Positions 46,773 through 56,725 of a stretch of 64,000 nt of DNA are shown piece after piece. Each line of letters begins with the position of its first letter. The stretch's first letter is position 1. This stretch comes from Lichenihabitans psoromatis (GTDB lineage: Bacteria > Pseudomonadota > Alphaproteobacteria > Rhizobiales > Beijerinckiaceae), in contig NZ_CP036515.1 in assembly GCF_004323635.1 (NCBI RefSeq), positions 2,853,501 through 2,917,500 of the forward strand, written 5' to 3'. The translations under genes were made by a program, and so were the position numbers. Below the pieces are notes generated by a model. The model ran no database searches and was not told the DNA's origin. It saw only the letters and a program-made list of their open reading frames with translations.

Positions 46773-47036
46773 ACGCAAGCCCTCCGTAAGTCGCCACGTC
46801 CTGACCGAGATCACCCAAGAGACCAAGATAGCGAACGAAGCCGCGACCCGACGTTCAGATCAGCAATTTAACACCGGGAATGCTGTTTATTGGAAGCTGT
46901 TAGACTGAAGGAATGCCTAAATTGGGTTTAAAGCTGCCCGAAGTTTGGCGCGGTGCTGCTGACTGTCGGGCGGCTGAGCAGAGCTCGCTGTCCCATCCGT
47001 TGCGGGACGTTCGCTGGCCGACCTAAAAGAGAGATC

Positions 47037-47564
47037 ATGACGCTGGACGAGCTTGGGACGCGCATTTGCATTATGGGACCGTCCAGCAGCGGTAAGTCCA
47101 CGATGGCGGACGCGATCGCGCGGGCGCGGGGGCTCGTGCCGATCCATCTCGATCAACTTTACCACCTCCCGCATACCGATTGGGTTCCCCGACCGGAGGA
47201 TGAGTTTGCCGCCCTTCACGACGCGGCCATCATGGGTCCGCGCTGGGTCATCGATGGCAATTACTCGCGGCTTCTTCCTCAAAGGCTGCAGCTCGCGACC
47301 GGCTTCGTCCTCCTTGATGTCCCCACCTCGGTCAGCCTGTACCGCTATATCCGGCGCTGCTGGTTCGAGCGCGATCGTCGCGGGGCCCTCGAGGGCAATC
47401 GCGACAGCGTGAAATGGGATGTGATTCATCACATCAGTGGAGCGACCAGAGCGAATCGCATTCGCTATGAGACGATGTTCGGCGATATCCGTTTGCCGAA
47501 AGTGCGGCTCGATTCGACACGCGCGATTGCCGCGTTCTATCGCGTGAACGGCATGAGCCGCTAA
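47037..47564 (+). CDS. Adenylate-kinase-like P-loop protein
   Basis: A 175-residue small P-loop NTPase resembling the so-called DNA topology modulation (FlaR)-like adenylate kinases. Walker A is IMGPSSSGKST, followed by LDQLYHLPHTDW and WVIDGNYSRLLPQRLQLAT, VLLDVPTSVSLYRYIRR, which are typical of that group. The frame opens at 46953; the ATG at 47037 with AGAGAG upstream fits the family N-terminus. The long reverse frame over it is a shadow. Confidence 0.8.
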   Translation: MTLDELGTRICIMGPSSSGKSTMADAIARARGLVPIHLDQLYHLPHTDWVPRPEDEFAALHDAAIMGPRWVIDGNYSRLLPQRLQLATGFVLLDVPTSVSLYRYIRRCWFERDRRGALEGNRDSVKWDVIHHISGATRANRIRYETMFGDIRLPKVRLDSTRAIAAFYRVNGMSR

Positions 47565-48080
47565 GCCGTATCGGCCCTTGCGGAATGGTCGAAATCCCGC
47601 TGCCAGGGCCCAGGCGCAGAGGCCTTTTCGCCCATGCTGACTATGGTCGAGCAGGGCGGACCAGTTCAGCACGTCGCTCAGAGCGCTCGGACGGCTCGTG
47701 ATTGCAGTAAACTGTCGGCAGACGCCGAACAACGGCATCGCGGCGAATGCGGAAACGAGGCAACGTTCGACGCGCTCTCTCGTCCACACAAATCCGACAT
47801 TAACCCGCTTGCCCTCCAAGAGACCATCGCAGGAACAAAGGAAGGCCGTTCGTTGGGACGGTGCTGTTTCCAAACAAAGCCAAGACGCTTCAAGGAGACT
47901 TCGCAATCGTTGACACAGCTCACTGCACAATCAATCGTAGGACCAATGCTTGCCCGAGGCTTTAGCGTCGCACCCATGAGCCAAATGGTTGCGTGACGCA
48001 ACACAACCATAACCTTCAGGCCTATAGTTTGGCATGTTTAGGGTGAAGAGGATTTGCCCCAAGGGACGGAGCGACAGGGT
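47565..48080. other. Intergenic stretch without a recognisable gene
   Basis: About 515 bp. Short frames on both strands give no motif I recognise. It may hold decayed sequence; I see no repeat or RNA gene. Confidence 0.45.
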
Positions 48081-50588
48081 ATGACAGCATTGACGAGCCC
48101 AAGCTTCGACGCCCTCCAGCTGCTGTTTCAATCAAGTGCCGATTGCATCAAACTTTTGAACCTTCGCGGCCAGCTTATCATCATGAATTTGGGCGGAACC
48201 GCCGCTATGGAACTCGAGAGTCCCGATCAATTAGCGGGCAAAAATTGGATCGAATTTTGGGTGCCGGGCGAGCGCAGCTCGGCTCTGCAGGCCATCGAGG
48301 CTGCAAGGGCAGGGGGTGTCGGACGCAGTTTCGGGTTCCTGCCAACGGCGAAAGGCACGCCGAAGTGGTGGGACAGCATCGTGACGCCGGTGCGAAACCC
48401 TGATGGGCAAATTGAACAAATTCTTGTGGTCTCGCGCGATGTATCCGAGCGACATAAGTCGGATCAGCAAAGACGTGATTTAGCAAATGATCTACAGGCG
48501 GCACTCCGGCGAACAAACGCATTGCTTCGTGCGACTTCGGAGATTGTCTGGCAATCCGACAGTCAGCGAAACGATGTCAATGTACAGGGTTGGACTGAAT
48601 TTACAGGTCGCGGGTTATTTCAAATAGGCCGAACTGTTTGGCTCGATGCAATTCATCCCCACGACAGACATCGAGTGGATGTCAGCAGTCGGGATGCATG
48701 GGCTGCAGGCGTTGAATATTATTCAAAGTATCGTCTACGTCATCGGACCGGAGAATATCGTTGGGTCGAGGACCGTGCGGTTCCTCTGTGCGGCACCGAC
48801 GGCGAGATCATCGAATGGATCGGTGTCATCACCGATATGCACGCGAAGGTGATCTCCGATCAAGCGCTTCGCGAAAGCGAGGAACGACTTCGGCTTGCCG
48901 TAGCGGCAAGCCGCGTTGGCATTTGGGATGTTGACCTGCTGACGAATGAGCGGCGGTGGTCGGTGGAGCTCAAGGCCATGCTGGGTCTGCACAAAGACGT
49001 GAAGGAAAGCGAGGCGTTGCTTTTCCAACTTGTCCATCATGCAGATCGAGGAATAGTTGAAGAAGCGCATCGAGCGACATTTCTTCAGACGACCGGCTTT
49101 CCCTCGATCATCTTTCGGATTCATCGAGCGGATACAGGCGAAGAGAGATGGATCCAGTCTCGCGGGCGGGCCGTGGTCGACCAGACAGGCAAGCCGATCC
49201 GACGCAACGGAACGTTCCAGGACATTACCGATCAGAAACGAATGGAAGTCCGCCTTTGGCAGGCTGCCAACGAAGATTCGCTGACCAAACTACCCAACCG
49301 CTACCGCTTTAACATCGATCTCGAGACGGCAATCGCAAATGCCGAGACACATGAGCAGCGCCTCGCGCTTTTCATCGTCGACCTGGATCGGTTCAAAGAG
49401 GTGAATGATACTCTCGGTCACGATGTCGGGGACCAAGTTCTGCGTAGCGTTGCGAGTCGCCTGCTGTGCTTGAAGCGTGACAACATGACTGTCGCCCGTT
49501 TGGGCGGCGACGAGTTTGCAGTTCTCCTCACCAACGCCGGCTCTGCTGCAGAGCTCGAGACGGAGGCCGCCAACCTCATTCGTGCGTTGATCAAACCAAT
49601 CAGTATCTCGAGTGGTGCGTTGAACTGCGTTTCAAGTCTTGGTGTCGCGATCTACCCGGATCACGATATCGACGGACGCGAGCTTTTAAAAAATGCAGAT
49701 CTGGCTCTTTATAGCGCCAAACGGGCAGGCCGGGCGCAATTTGCCTTTTTCGACCGCTCGATGAAATGCGCTCTTTTGAGCCGGATCGATGTTCTTAAAC
49801 GGACGCGTGAAGCGGTATCAAGAGGGGACATCGTCCCATTTTATCAGCCGAAGGTTGCAATCTCTGGCGATAAGATCTGTGGTTTTGAGGCTCTCCTGAG
49901 GATACGCGAAGGGTCGTCCCTGATCAGCCCTGCAGCATTCTTAGAGGCGTTTCACGATCCTGAGCTATCTGTGCAGATGGGGCAGCAGATGCTCGGCGCA
50001 GTCTTGCAAGATATGCGGTCGTGGCACGAGAGTGGCGTGCAATTCGGCAATGTTGCTTTGAATGTATCGGCCACAGAGTTCTTTCATATCGACATTGCTG
50101 AGACTTGGCTCGCTCGGTTGCGTGCTGCGGGATTGCCGACGTCGATGCTGCAACTTGAGGTGACTGAATCAGTTTTCCTCGACGGTAGTTCGGACGTTGT
50201 CGGGCCGGCGCTTTCGGTTTTGAGCCAAGCCGGGATTGAAGTTGCCTTCGACGACTTCGGAACTGGTTTTGCTTCGCTCACCCATCTGCGAAAATTTCCC
50301 GTGCGGTGGCTTAAAATTGATCGATCTTTTGTCAGCGATCTTGGCTCGGATAATGACGCGAATGCGATCGTGTCGGCGGTCATTTCGCTGGCGCACGGTA
50401 TCGGGCTCCGCGTGATCGCCGAAGGCGTCGAGACGTCGCTTCAGGCCTCGATCTTGACCGGGATGGGCTGTGATGGAATGCAAGGTTATCTTGCTGCACG
50501 CCCGATGCCGGCAAGCGACGTGCCGAATTTCGTCAAGACTTGGAGAGGCTTGACGCGTGAAGGGATCTCGATGCGCTGTGGCGAGTGA
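48081..50588 (+). CDS. PAS-GGDEF-EAL cyclic-di-GMP signalling protein
   Basis: An 835-residue cytoplasmic protein without membrane segments. Three PAS domains (about residues 10-130, 150-270, 280-405) precede a GGDEF domain with intact RLGGDEF (~490) and an EAL domain with FEALLR, NVSATEF, EVTES, DDFGTG, KIDRSF and AEGVET, so both synthesis and hydrolysis of c-di-GMP are possible. The inhibitory RxxD site before GGDEF is absent. The start is ATG at 48081; 48054 is possible. The gene is visibly more A+T-rich than the metabolic genes to its left. Confidence 0.92.
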   Translation: MTALTSPSFDALQLLFQSSADCIKLLNLRGQLIIMNLGGTAAMELESPDQLAGKNWIEFWVPGERSSALQAIEAARAGGVGRSFGFLPTAKGTPKWWDSIVTPVRNPDGQIEQILVVSRDVSERHKSDQQRRDLANDLQAALRRTNALLRATSEIVWQSDSQRNDVNVQGWTEFTGRGLFQIGRTVWLDAIHPHDRHRVDVSSRDAWAAGVEYYSKYRLRHRTGEYRWVEDRAVPLCGTDGEIIEWIGVITDMHAKVISDQALRESEERLRLAVAASRVGIWDVDLLTNERRWSVELKAMLGLHKDVKESEALLFQLVHHADRGIVEEAHRATFLQTTGFPSIIFRIHRADTGEERWIQSRGRAVVDQTGKPIRRNGTFQDITDQKRMEVRLWQAANEDSLTKLPNRYRFNIDLETAIANAETHEQRLALFIVDLDRFKEVNDTLGHDVGDQVLRSVASRLLCLKRDNMTVARLGGDEFAVLLTNAGSAAELETEAANLIRALIKPISISSGALNCVSSLGVAIYPDHDIDGRELLKNADLALYSAKRAGRAQFAFFDRSMKCALLSRIDVLKRTREAVSRGDIVPFYQPKVAISGDKICGFEALLRIREGSSLISPAAFLEAFHDPELSVQMGQQMLGAVLQDMRSWHESGVQFGNVALNVSATEFFHIDIAETWLARLRAAGLPTSMLQLEVTESVFLDGSSDVVGPALSVLSQAGIEVAFDDFGTGFASLTHLRKFPVRWLKIDRSFVSDLGSDNDANAIVSAVISLAHGIGLRVIAEGVETSLQASILTGMGCDGMQGYLAARPMPASDVPNFVKTWRGLTREGISMRCGE

Positions 50589-50976
50589 GGCTAGCGATCA
50601 AACGCCCGGAGCCCACCTTTTCGGCTATTTTGTCGAGACCGTCGTTGCCGATCACATCGGTCGCCATCGATCGGTCGTTGGCCGGAACGGCCGATCGTTG
50701 CGGTTTTTCAACCCTGATGGCGCATAATCTCGCTGCGGTGCCTTGTCGGACACCCGTACGCCTACGATCGCGTGTTGAGCCAGGGCGGTGTGGGCCGCTG
50801 GAGTGAGTGAACAATCTTGCTCATTAGAGCGGCTGGGAACTGGCCCCTGCCTCCAAATGCAAAACTCCTGACTGATGCAACGATCCCGATTGGGATGCCA
50901 TCTGCCAGCCTATCATCGCTTCAACAGGAACGGGAACTGAAACGGCCTTCGTAAAAAATGCGAGCAAATCAAGTCG
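50589..50976. other. Intergenic stretch without a recognisable gene
   Basis: 388 bp between the convergent ends of the GGDEF-EAL and tetR genes. No gene, RNA or clear terminator seen. Confidence 0.5.
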
Positions 50977-51615
50977 CTACGCGTAAGGCGTATCTGATAA
51001 GGCTGCGACAAGCCCTCCCGATCCCTTGTCGATGATAGCCAAGAAGCTTGTTTTCGCGGCTGCGCTGTCTCCATGAATTCGAAAGGCAGCGTGCGCCTCG
51101 ATGAATGCAACGGTCCAGGTCGCTAGCAAAAGACTCGCGGCGAGATACGCATCGGGATCGCTTGCAGGTCGATTGACGGTCTCGGCCAACGCTGCCGTTA
51201 AGGCTCGCACAACCTCGTCACGGATCGCCCGTGCGCGTGCTTTCAACGCCTCGCTGGCTCCGACGGCCTCGACGAAGCGACGGCTGCCTCCGAAGAAGCG
51301 AATGTAGGAGCGATCCTCTTCGACCCACCGGTGCGCTAACCGTCGTAGCGCCTCGATTGCAGTCATATCCTGGTTCTTCATCCGCACGGCGGACAGAAGC
51401 GCGTCCCGCGCCTCCTGGTCTTGGTCGAAGAACATGTCCTCCTTCCGCGGGAAGTGGTTGAACACGGTCATCCGACCGACGTCAGCGGCTTCAGCGATCT
51501 CGTCCACTGTCACAGCGTCGAAACCACGCTCGATGAACAGCCGAGTGGCAACATCCGAAATACTCTGACGTGTGGCGAGCCGTTTGCGGGTCCGTCGATC
51601 GGGAGACGTTTCCAT
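50977..51615 (-). CDS. TetR family transcriptional regulator
   Basis: A 212-residue TetR protein with ISDVATRLFIERGFDAVTVD and AADVGRMTVFNHFPRKEDMF at residues ~19-65. It is divergent from a FAD monooxygenase gene, a common arrangement in which TetR represses the oxygenase until substrate appears. Confidence 0.92.
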   Translation of the reverse strand: METSPDRRTRKRLATRQSISDVATRLFIERGFDAVTVDEIAEAADVGRMTVFNHFPRKEDMFFDQDQEARDALLSAVRMKNQDMTAIEALRRLAHRWVEEDRSYIRFFGGSRRFVEAVGASEALKARARAIRDEVVRALTAALAETVNRPASDPDAYLAASLLLATWTVAFIEAHAAFRIHGDSAAAKTSFLAIIDKGSGGLVAALSDTPYA

Positions 51616-51630
51616 TGAGCCTTGCTTTAA

Positions 51631-51677
51631 ATGTATACTCAGTACATATACGTTTACAGTCTACCGAGTGTATGTAG
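51631..51677. promoter_or_regulatory. Pair of candidate TetR operators
   Basis: ATGTA-TACTCAG-TACAT (51631-51647) and CTAC-N9-GTAG (51661-51677), both 17 bp. They share ACTC(A/G)GTA when one is reversed. They fill the gap between the divergent tetR and monooxygenase genes. Confidence 0.4.
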
Positions 51678-51694
51678 TCGATTGGGGCAGTGAA

Positions 51695-52837
51695 ATGGAA
51701 GTACGTCAGGTGAGTGTCGAGCTGGCCGTGCCTGTCGGTAGGCAGGTTCTGGTTTGTGGCGCGAGCTTCGCAGGCCTTGCGACAGCCTTTTGGCTTGCGC
51801 AACTTGGCTATCAGGTGACTGTGGTCGAGATTGCGCGTGGGCTGCGCCGAGGCGGCACGCCCGTTGACATCGAGGGTGACACAATCGGCATCCTTGCACG
51901 CATGGGGTTGCTTGACGCGGTCCGGGCCAAGGTGCTGCCGCCCCGCACCATGGAGTTCAAGAGCGAAGACGACGGCACGATCGGCGTCATGGCAGCCCAG
52001 CAGGACGCGAAAGACGAGCGCTACGAGATCCACCGCGACGATCTTCTGGATATCCTGTTCGCGGCCATCGAGGGCTCCGTCGGTATCATGTTCGGCCAAT
52101 CGGTCCGCGAGCTGGCAAACAAGTCAGATGGTGTAGCGGTGACATTCGATGACGGCTCGCGGCACGACTATGCGCTCGTATTCGGATGTGACGGCAATCG
52201 CTCGCGCACCCGACGATTGGCGTTTGGAGATGCCGATTTTTCCTACTTCATGGGAGGCTATTTCTGTCTCAAGGTCGTGCCGGACACCGAATTGCTTCCG
52301 CCAAATGTGTCACAGATCTTTAGCTCTCCTGGGTTGATGGTCATGCTCAACGGCTACGAAGACCGTACTGACTTAGGCTTTGGATTTCGAAGCGCTGCCA
52401 AGATTGAATACGACCATCGCGATCGAGCGCACCAACGCGCGATGATCCATCGCCACTTCGACAGTCGCGGCTGGAAAGTCCCGGCCATGCTCCGCCACCT
52501 CGATGCCGACGAGCACTTCTACTTCGACCAGATTAACCAAATTCGGATGCCGACATGGTCAAAGGGGCGAGTGGCTCTGGTCGGCGATGCGGGTTATTGC
52601 GTGTCGCCGCTCGCCGGCATGGGTGGGTCTATAGCGCTGATTGGTGCGGCGGGTCTGGCGGATGCGTTGCTGCGGCATGGTCACGACCACGAAGCAGCCT
52701 TCGGCGAGTATCATGACAAACTGCATCCGTTCGTCGACGACGTCCAAGACAGGGCCGCGACATCAGGCATGGCTATGATGTTCCCCGCCGACGACGCAGA
52801 ACTCGCAGAACGCAATCGACAACTTGGGGAAGGGTGA
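51695..52837 (+). CDS. FAD-dependent monooxygenase (PHBH fold)
   Basis: A 380-residue flavoprotein hydroxylase. The FAD motif is slightly altered (VLVCGASFAGLATAFWLA, with Ser-Phe-Ala where GxGIAG is usual), and the second motif is GRVALVGDAGYCVSPLAG. The size and lack of a thioredoxin-like tail group it with small TetX/UbiH-type oxygenases, not with the 561-residue enzyme at 20.7 kb. The start is the ATG at 51695. Likely controlled by the divergent TetR. Confidence 0.85.
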   Translation: MEVRQVSVELAVPVGRQVLVCGASFAGLATAFWLAQLGYQVTVVEIARGLRRGGTPVDIEGDTIGILARMGLLDAVRAKVLPPRTMEFKSEDDGTIGVMAAQQDAKDERYEIHRDDLLDILFAAIEGSVGIMFGQSVRELANKSDGVAVTFDDGSRHDYALVFGCDGNRSRTRRLAFGDADFSYFMGGYFCLKVVPDTELLPPNVSQIFSSPGLMVMLNGYEDRTDLGFGFRSAAKIEYDHRDRAHQRAMIHRHFDSRGWKVPAMLRHLDADEHFYFDQINQIRMPTWSKGRVALVGDAGYCVSPLAGMGGSIALIGAAGLADALLRHGHDHEAAFGEYHDKLHPFVDDVQDRAATSGMAMMFPADDAELAERNRQLGEG

Positions 52838-53058
52838 CCTGACACTGTAAGATGTCGACCTGACGAGTTTATACAGCCGACAGGCTTGTGTAACGAATAT
52901 TCATATTGGGACGTTTTGATAAAGCAACGAGGTAGTTATAATAATTCAGCCTGATTTTTGTCCTTCGATTAAGGAGAGTTTATCTAGAGGAAGGCGACTC
53001 AGACCGTGCACAGGGGACCCGGAGCATTGCCCGATGGCCTGCTCCGGATCATCAAGTC

Positions 53059-53556
53059 TCACATGCTGGACATGGCCTCCGCCATTTTCAGGTGCATGTT
53101 GACAGTCGGGAGTGTCTTTGTGGCCCAGGTCTTCAGCTTTGAGTCGTCCCCTGCATCCTTGTAGCTCGCGAGGAGCGCAGCCGTGTCCTGATGCGCCTGG
53201 ATCTGGTCGGCCACGTAAGCCTTGTCAAAATCCGCACCGGTCTTGGCTTGGAGTGCCGTCACCAGAGCCTGGTGCTGATCGTCGAGCGACATCGCGACCG
53301 TCGCGCCCGACCCTTTGGCTGCGGTCTGGAGTTTCTTCTCCGCCATGTCATGATCCTTGATCATCTTACGGGCGAATGCTTTGACCTTTGGGCTCGCGCC
53401 CTGTTTGAGGGCAAGCTTTGACTCGGCGACTTCAAAGGTATTTCCAACCGACGCCTTCATTGCAAAGTCCGGGGCCGGAGTCGCGCCCTGCGCCAATGCG
53501 GGGGAGGCCAGAACTGCAGTCAATGCTGCCACGCCACATACAAATTTAACGTTCAT
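53059..53556 (-). CDS. DUF4142 secreted protein
   Basis: A 165-residue exported protein: signal peptide MNVKFVCGVAALTAVLA cut near ALAQ, then a helical, ferritin-like DUF4142 domain (KVKAFARKMIKDHDMAEKKL, and HQDTAALLASYKDAGDDSKL). The biochemical role is unknown; family members are often linked with stress genes, and a catalase gene is adjacent. The start is the ATG with GAGGACC upstream; the frame opens at 53604. Confidence 0.85.
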   Translation of the reverse strand: MNVKFVCGVAALTAVLASPALAQGATPAPDFAMKASVGNTFEVAESKLALKQGASPKVKAFARKMIKDHDMAEKKLQTAAKGSGATVAMSLDDQHQALVTALQAKTGADFDKAYVADQIQAHQDTAALLASYKDAGDDSKLKTWATKTLPTVNMHLKMAEAMSSM

Positions 53557-53971
53557 GATCGAGGTCCTCGATGATTTGGCAGTGGTGCCGGAGCCCGAAC
53601 TCAAGACGCGCGTGTTCAGGTCCCGATGGCGACCTGCGACCTCACCGCACAGCTCTCAGCAGGGTCGGATAGCGCCTGGCGCGTCGTAAGACGCAGGTAA
53701 TATCCCGATGGACCCCCTTGCAGAAACGACCACGACGCCATCGTGGGGTCGACCTCGCGCCAAGCGCTTCCGTCGGAAACCAACGCTAGTCAATCACCGC
53801 GGAACCATGAAGCCGCTGACACGTAAAGACGGCACTCACCAGAGCAAATCTGAAGCGACCTACAAACCGACGATGTGCTTGACGTCAGCGCACTCAACGA
53901 CCGGTTGCATCCCGTGGCTTACCGCGCGGCGCTCAGTCGGCATCGACCAGATACTCACACGAGGCTTTCCT
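53557..53971. other. Intergenic region before the truncated catalase
   Basis: The divergent promoters of the DUF4142 and catalase genes must lie here. The catalase frame stays open back to 53708 but that part has no family similarity and is not counted as coding. Confidence 0.5.
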
Positions 53972-55075
53972 ATGGCAAAACACAAGACACCTCATGCATC
54001 TGCCACAGCGATCTCGGAACTTGTCGGCAGCGGTGGCGAGCTGCATCAAACGGCACATGGCACGCATCCCCCTATGACCACCAACCAGGGTGGCGTGATC
54101 GCCGATGATGAGAATTCGTTGAAGATCGGGGAGCGTGGTCCTGTCCTGCTCGAAGACTTCGCCCTCATCGAGAAGCTGAACCACTTCAATCATGAACGGA
54201 TTCCGGAGCGCGTCGTCCACGCCCGGGGAGCCGCGGCGCACGGCTTCTTCGAGTTGACGGACTCGCTGGCGGAATTCAGCAAGGCCAAGATCCTCGGCGA
54301 AGTCGGCGTCAAGACGCCCCTCTTCACCCGCTTCTCGACAGTTGGTGGCAATATGGGCTCGGCCGACACCGCGCGCGACGTGCGTGGCTTTGCGGTTAAG
54401 TTCTACACGCAAGAGGGCAACTGGGATCTCGTCGGCAACAACATACCGGTGTTCTTCATCCACGACGCGATCAAGTTCCCCGATCTGATCCACGCTGCCA
54501 AGCAGGAGCCGGATCGCGGCTTCCCGCAAGCACAAACCGCCCACGATACCTTCTGGGATTGGGCATCGCTCTCGCCGGAGAGCACGCACATGCTGATGTG
54601 GATCATGTCCGATCGGGCGATCCCGCGCTCGTTTCGCATGATGGAGGGCTTCGGCGTCCACAGCTTCCGGCTCGTCAACGAGGCGGGTCAGTCAACCTAC
54701 GTCAAGTTCCACTGGCGGCCGAAGCTCGGCATGCAGTCGGTTGTCTGGGACGAGGCCCTCAAGATCAGTGGTGGGGATCCCGACTTCCATCGCCGCGACC
54801 TTTGGAATGCCATCGACACTGGCAGCTTCCCGGAATGGGAACTGGCCGTGCAGTTGTTCGACGAGGATTTTGCGACGAGCTTTGACTTCGACGTCCTGGA
54901 CGCGACCAAGCTTATCCCGGAGGAGGTCATCCCGCTGCGCGTCATCGGGCGTATGGTACTCGACCGAAACCCGGACAACTACTTTGCCGAAACCGAGCAA
55001 GTCGCTTTTTGCACGACGCATGTGGTTCCCGGCATCGACTTCACCAACGACCCGCTTCTGCAGGGGCGGAACTGA
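53972..55075 (+). pseudogene. katE: Large (clade II) catalase truncated by an IS element
   Basis: Only 367 residues of a catalase that is normally about 700 long. The N-terminal half is well kept: [15 protein letters not shown], distal His in [11 protein letters not shown], Asn in [10 protein letters not shown], and NDPLLQGRN at the end. In intact enzymes the sequence after PLLQGR holds the proximal haem-ligand Tyr (RxFxY); here it is cut off just before that Tyr. The stop codon TGA is the first three bases of the insertion sequence. No C-terminal half is found on the far side, so the product is almost certainly inactive. Confidence 0.88.
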
Positions 55076-55135
55076 TCGTCCCCCCTTGAAGTGGTCCATC
55101 CCGATGTATGGCTTTCGAGCCTGGAGGATGGATCG

Positions 55136-55411
55136 ATGGGAAGACGACCGAAGCCTGAAGAGATCGTGAGCAAGCTGCGTCAGGTCGACGTGTTGGTCTC
55201 ACAGGGGAAGACCGTTGCGGACTCGGTTCGCTCGATCGGGGTGACCGAGGTCACCTACTACCGGTGGCGGAAGGAGTTCGGCGGCTTGAAGCTTGACCAG
55301 GTCAAGCGCCTGAAGGAGCTGGAGACGGAGAACATGCGGCTTCGCAAGGCGATCGCCGACCTCACGCTCGACAAGCTGATTCTGAAGGAGGCGGCCTCGG
55401 GAAACTTCTGA
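55136..55411 (+). CDS. IS3-family transposase OrfA
   Basis: A 91-residue protein with a helix-turn-helix ([20 protein letters not shown], then [15 protein letters not shown]) and a C-terminal leucine-zipper-like stretch ([18 protein letters not shown]). It ends GNF at 55411. OrfB continues in the -1 frame from about 55408, so a frameshifted OrfAB transposase is expected. Confidence 0.9.
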   Translation: MGRRPKPEEIVSKLRQVDVLVSQGKTVADSVRSIGVTEVTYYRWRKEFGGLKLDQVKRLKELETENMRLRKAIADLTLDKLILKEAASGNF

Positions 55412-56316
55412 GCCCCGCGCGCCGGCGCGTCTGCATCGAGCATGTGCGACAGCATTTGCCTGTCTCCGAGCGCCGCGTCTGTGCGGCGCTCGGTCAGCAC
55501 CGCTCGACGCAGCGCAAGGCGCCGCGGGGCTTTGACGACGAAGAGGCGTTGACGGGCGACATCATCGAGCTGGCGCGGCAGTACGGCCGCTACGGCTATC
55601 GCAAGATCGCGGCGTTGCTGCGCGATGCCGGGTGGCTGGTAAACGACAAGCGGGTCGAGCGCATCTGGCGATGCGAAGGGCTGAAGGTGCCGGCCAAGCA
55701 GCCGAAGAAGGGACGTCTCTGGCTCAACGACGGCTCCTGCATTCGCCTCCGGCCCGAGCACCGCGATCACGTCTGGTCGTACGACTTTGTCGAGGATCGC
55801 ACGCATGACGGCCGCAAGTTCAGGACCCTCAATGTCGTCGACGAGTTCACCCGGGAGTGCCTGGCCATCCGGGTCGCGCGCAAGCTCAACTCGACCGACG
55901 TCATTGACGTTCTGTCCGACCTGTTCATCCTGCGCGGCGTGCCTGGTCACATCCGTTCGGACAACGGCCCCGAGTTCATCGCCCAGGCTGTGCAAGACTG
56001 GATCACGGCGGTTGGAGCAAAGACCGCCTATATTGCCCCAGGCAGCCCGTGGGAGAACGGCTACGTCGAGTCGTTCAACGCTCGCTTCCGAGACGAGCTG
56101 CTCGACGGAGAGATCTTCTACTCGCTCAAGGAAGCTCAGGTCATCATCGAAAGCTGGAGAAGGCATTACAATACTGTGCGCCCGCACGGATCAATCGGCT
56201 ACAAGCCCCCGGCGCCGGAGGTCTTCGTGCCCGCCTTCGCCGCATGGCCGGCTGCGAAACCCCGACCATCTCCGCCGGCCATGCTCAGGGTGGCGCCCAG
56301 GCCGACCATGAACTAA
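55408..56316 (+). CDS. IS3-family transposase OrfB (DDE integrase)
   Basis: About 300 residues, read by a -1 shift at the end of OrfA (joining ...GNF to LSPARRR) or from a GTG at 55444. The DDE triad is visible: Asp in WSYDFVEDRTHDG, Asp in HIRSDNGPEF and Glu in WENGYVESFN. The frame is intact, so the element may still be active. Confidence 0.9.
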   Translation: MSPARRRVCIEHVRQHLPVSERRVCAALGQHRSTQRKAPRGFDDEEALTGDIIELARQYGRYGYRKIAALLRDAGWLVNDKRVERIWRCEGLKVPAKQPKKGRLWLNDGSCIRLRPEHRDHVWSYDFVEDRTHDGRKFRTLNVVDEFTRECLAIRVARKLNSTDVIDVLSDLFILRGVPGHIRSDNGPEFIAQAVQDWITAVGAKTAYIAPGSPWENGYVESFNARFRDELLDGEIFYSLKEAQVIIESWRRHYNTVRPHGSIGYKPPAPEVFVPAFAAWPAAKPRPSPPAMLRVAPRPTMN

Positions 56317-56319
56317 CAA

Positions 56320-56532
56320 TCAACCCGGACCACCCGATGGGGGCCGATCACCTTGCAAGCTGACGACCCGGATCAACCAGTCGAACAGGGCTGGCGTGTC
56401 ATGCCGAGACACCGCGCTGCGCAAACCTGATTGATCAAAGTGCTGGTCGAGGTCGGCCAGCATGGAGCGGGGCGCGGCAAGCTCGCAGACCGCTGCGATG
56501 CGCCGGATCACGGTCGGGGTAAGATCGTGCAA
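56320..56532 (-). pseudogene. Gene fragment abutting the IS right end
   Basis: A minus-strand frame starting at a TTG, with ~60 residues outside the IS (MHDLTPTVIRRIAAVCELAA, later SRHDTPALFDWLIRVV) that then runs into IS sequence and stops. The composition looks like a real protein N-terminus, possibly of a conserved DNA-repair-like (HhH-GPD) protein, but I am not sure of the family. If real, it was truncated by the same event that removed the catalase 3' half. Confidence 0.35.
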
Positions 56533-56562
56533 GAGGCTGGTTTCGGCTCACGACGGCGCGGT

Positions 56563-56608
56563 TTGCGGCCGGCCAAATGCTAGCAAATGGCGCAATAGAG
56601 CTGTCAAT
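56563..56608. repeat. Direct repeat, copy 1, with near-palindromic core
   Basis: Starts TTGCGG, contains GCCAAATGCTAGCAAATGGC (56572-56591; palindromic except for two AA/AA pairs) and ends GAGCTGTCAAT. A matching copy lies at 59590-59631. A partial copy of the left part (GCGGCCAAATGT) is at 56683-56694, and its GCGGCCAAA also appears inverted near 56655. Confidence 0.6.
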
Positions 56609-56725
56609 TGATCATTCTGGAGCCAATTTCCGCTCTTTTACGCGTGTTGGCGCCTTTGGCCGCCATCGTCTAAGTTTGACATGCGGCCAAATGTCCTAGG
56701 TTGTTCGTAAGGGTTCGATAAGAAA

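Larger units (their letters stand above)
55073..56350 (+). mobile_element. IS3-family insertion sequence (IS407-like), 1278 bp
   Basis: The ends are imperfect inverted repeats: both begin TGATCG(T/G)CCCCC and share GTGGTCC about 20 bp in. Size and two overlapping frames fit the IS3 family. No short target duplication is visible (left flank ends GGAAC, right flank begins CCTTG). Different genes are broken on each side, so this is not a simple insertion and points to a later deletion or recombination. Confidence 0.85.

Noticed and set aside
46917..47930. A 337-codon minus-strand frame over the P-loop kinase gene
   Set aside because: Mostly antisense to the kinase. The left-over upstream part (47565-47930) looks somewhat protein-like but matches nothing I recognise and has no ribosome binding site.
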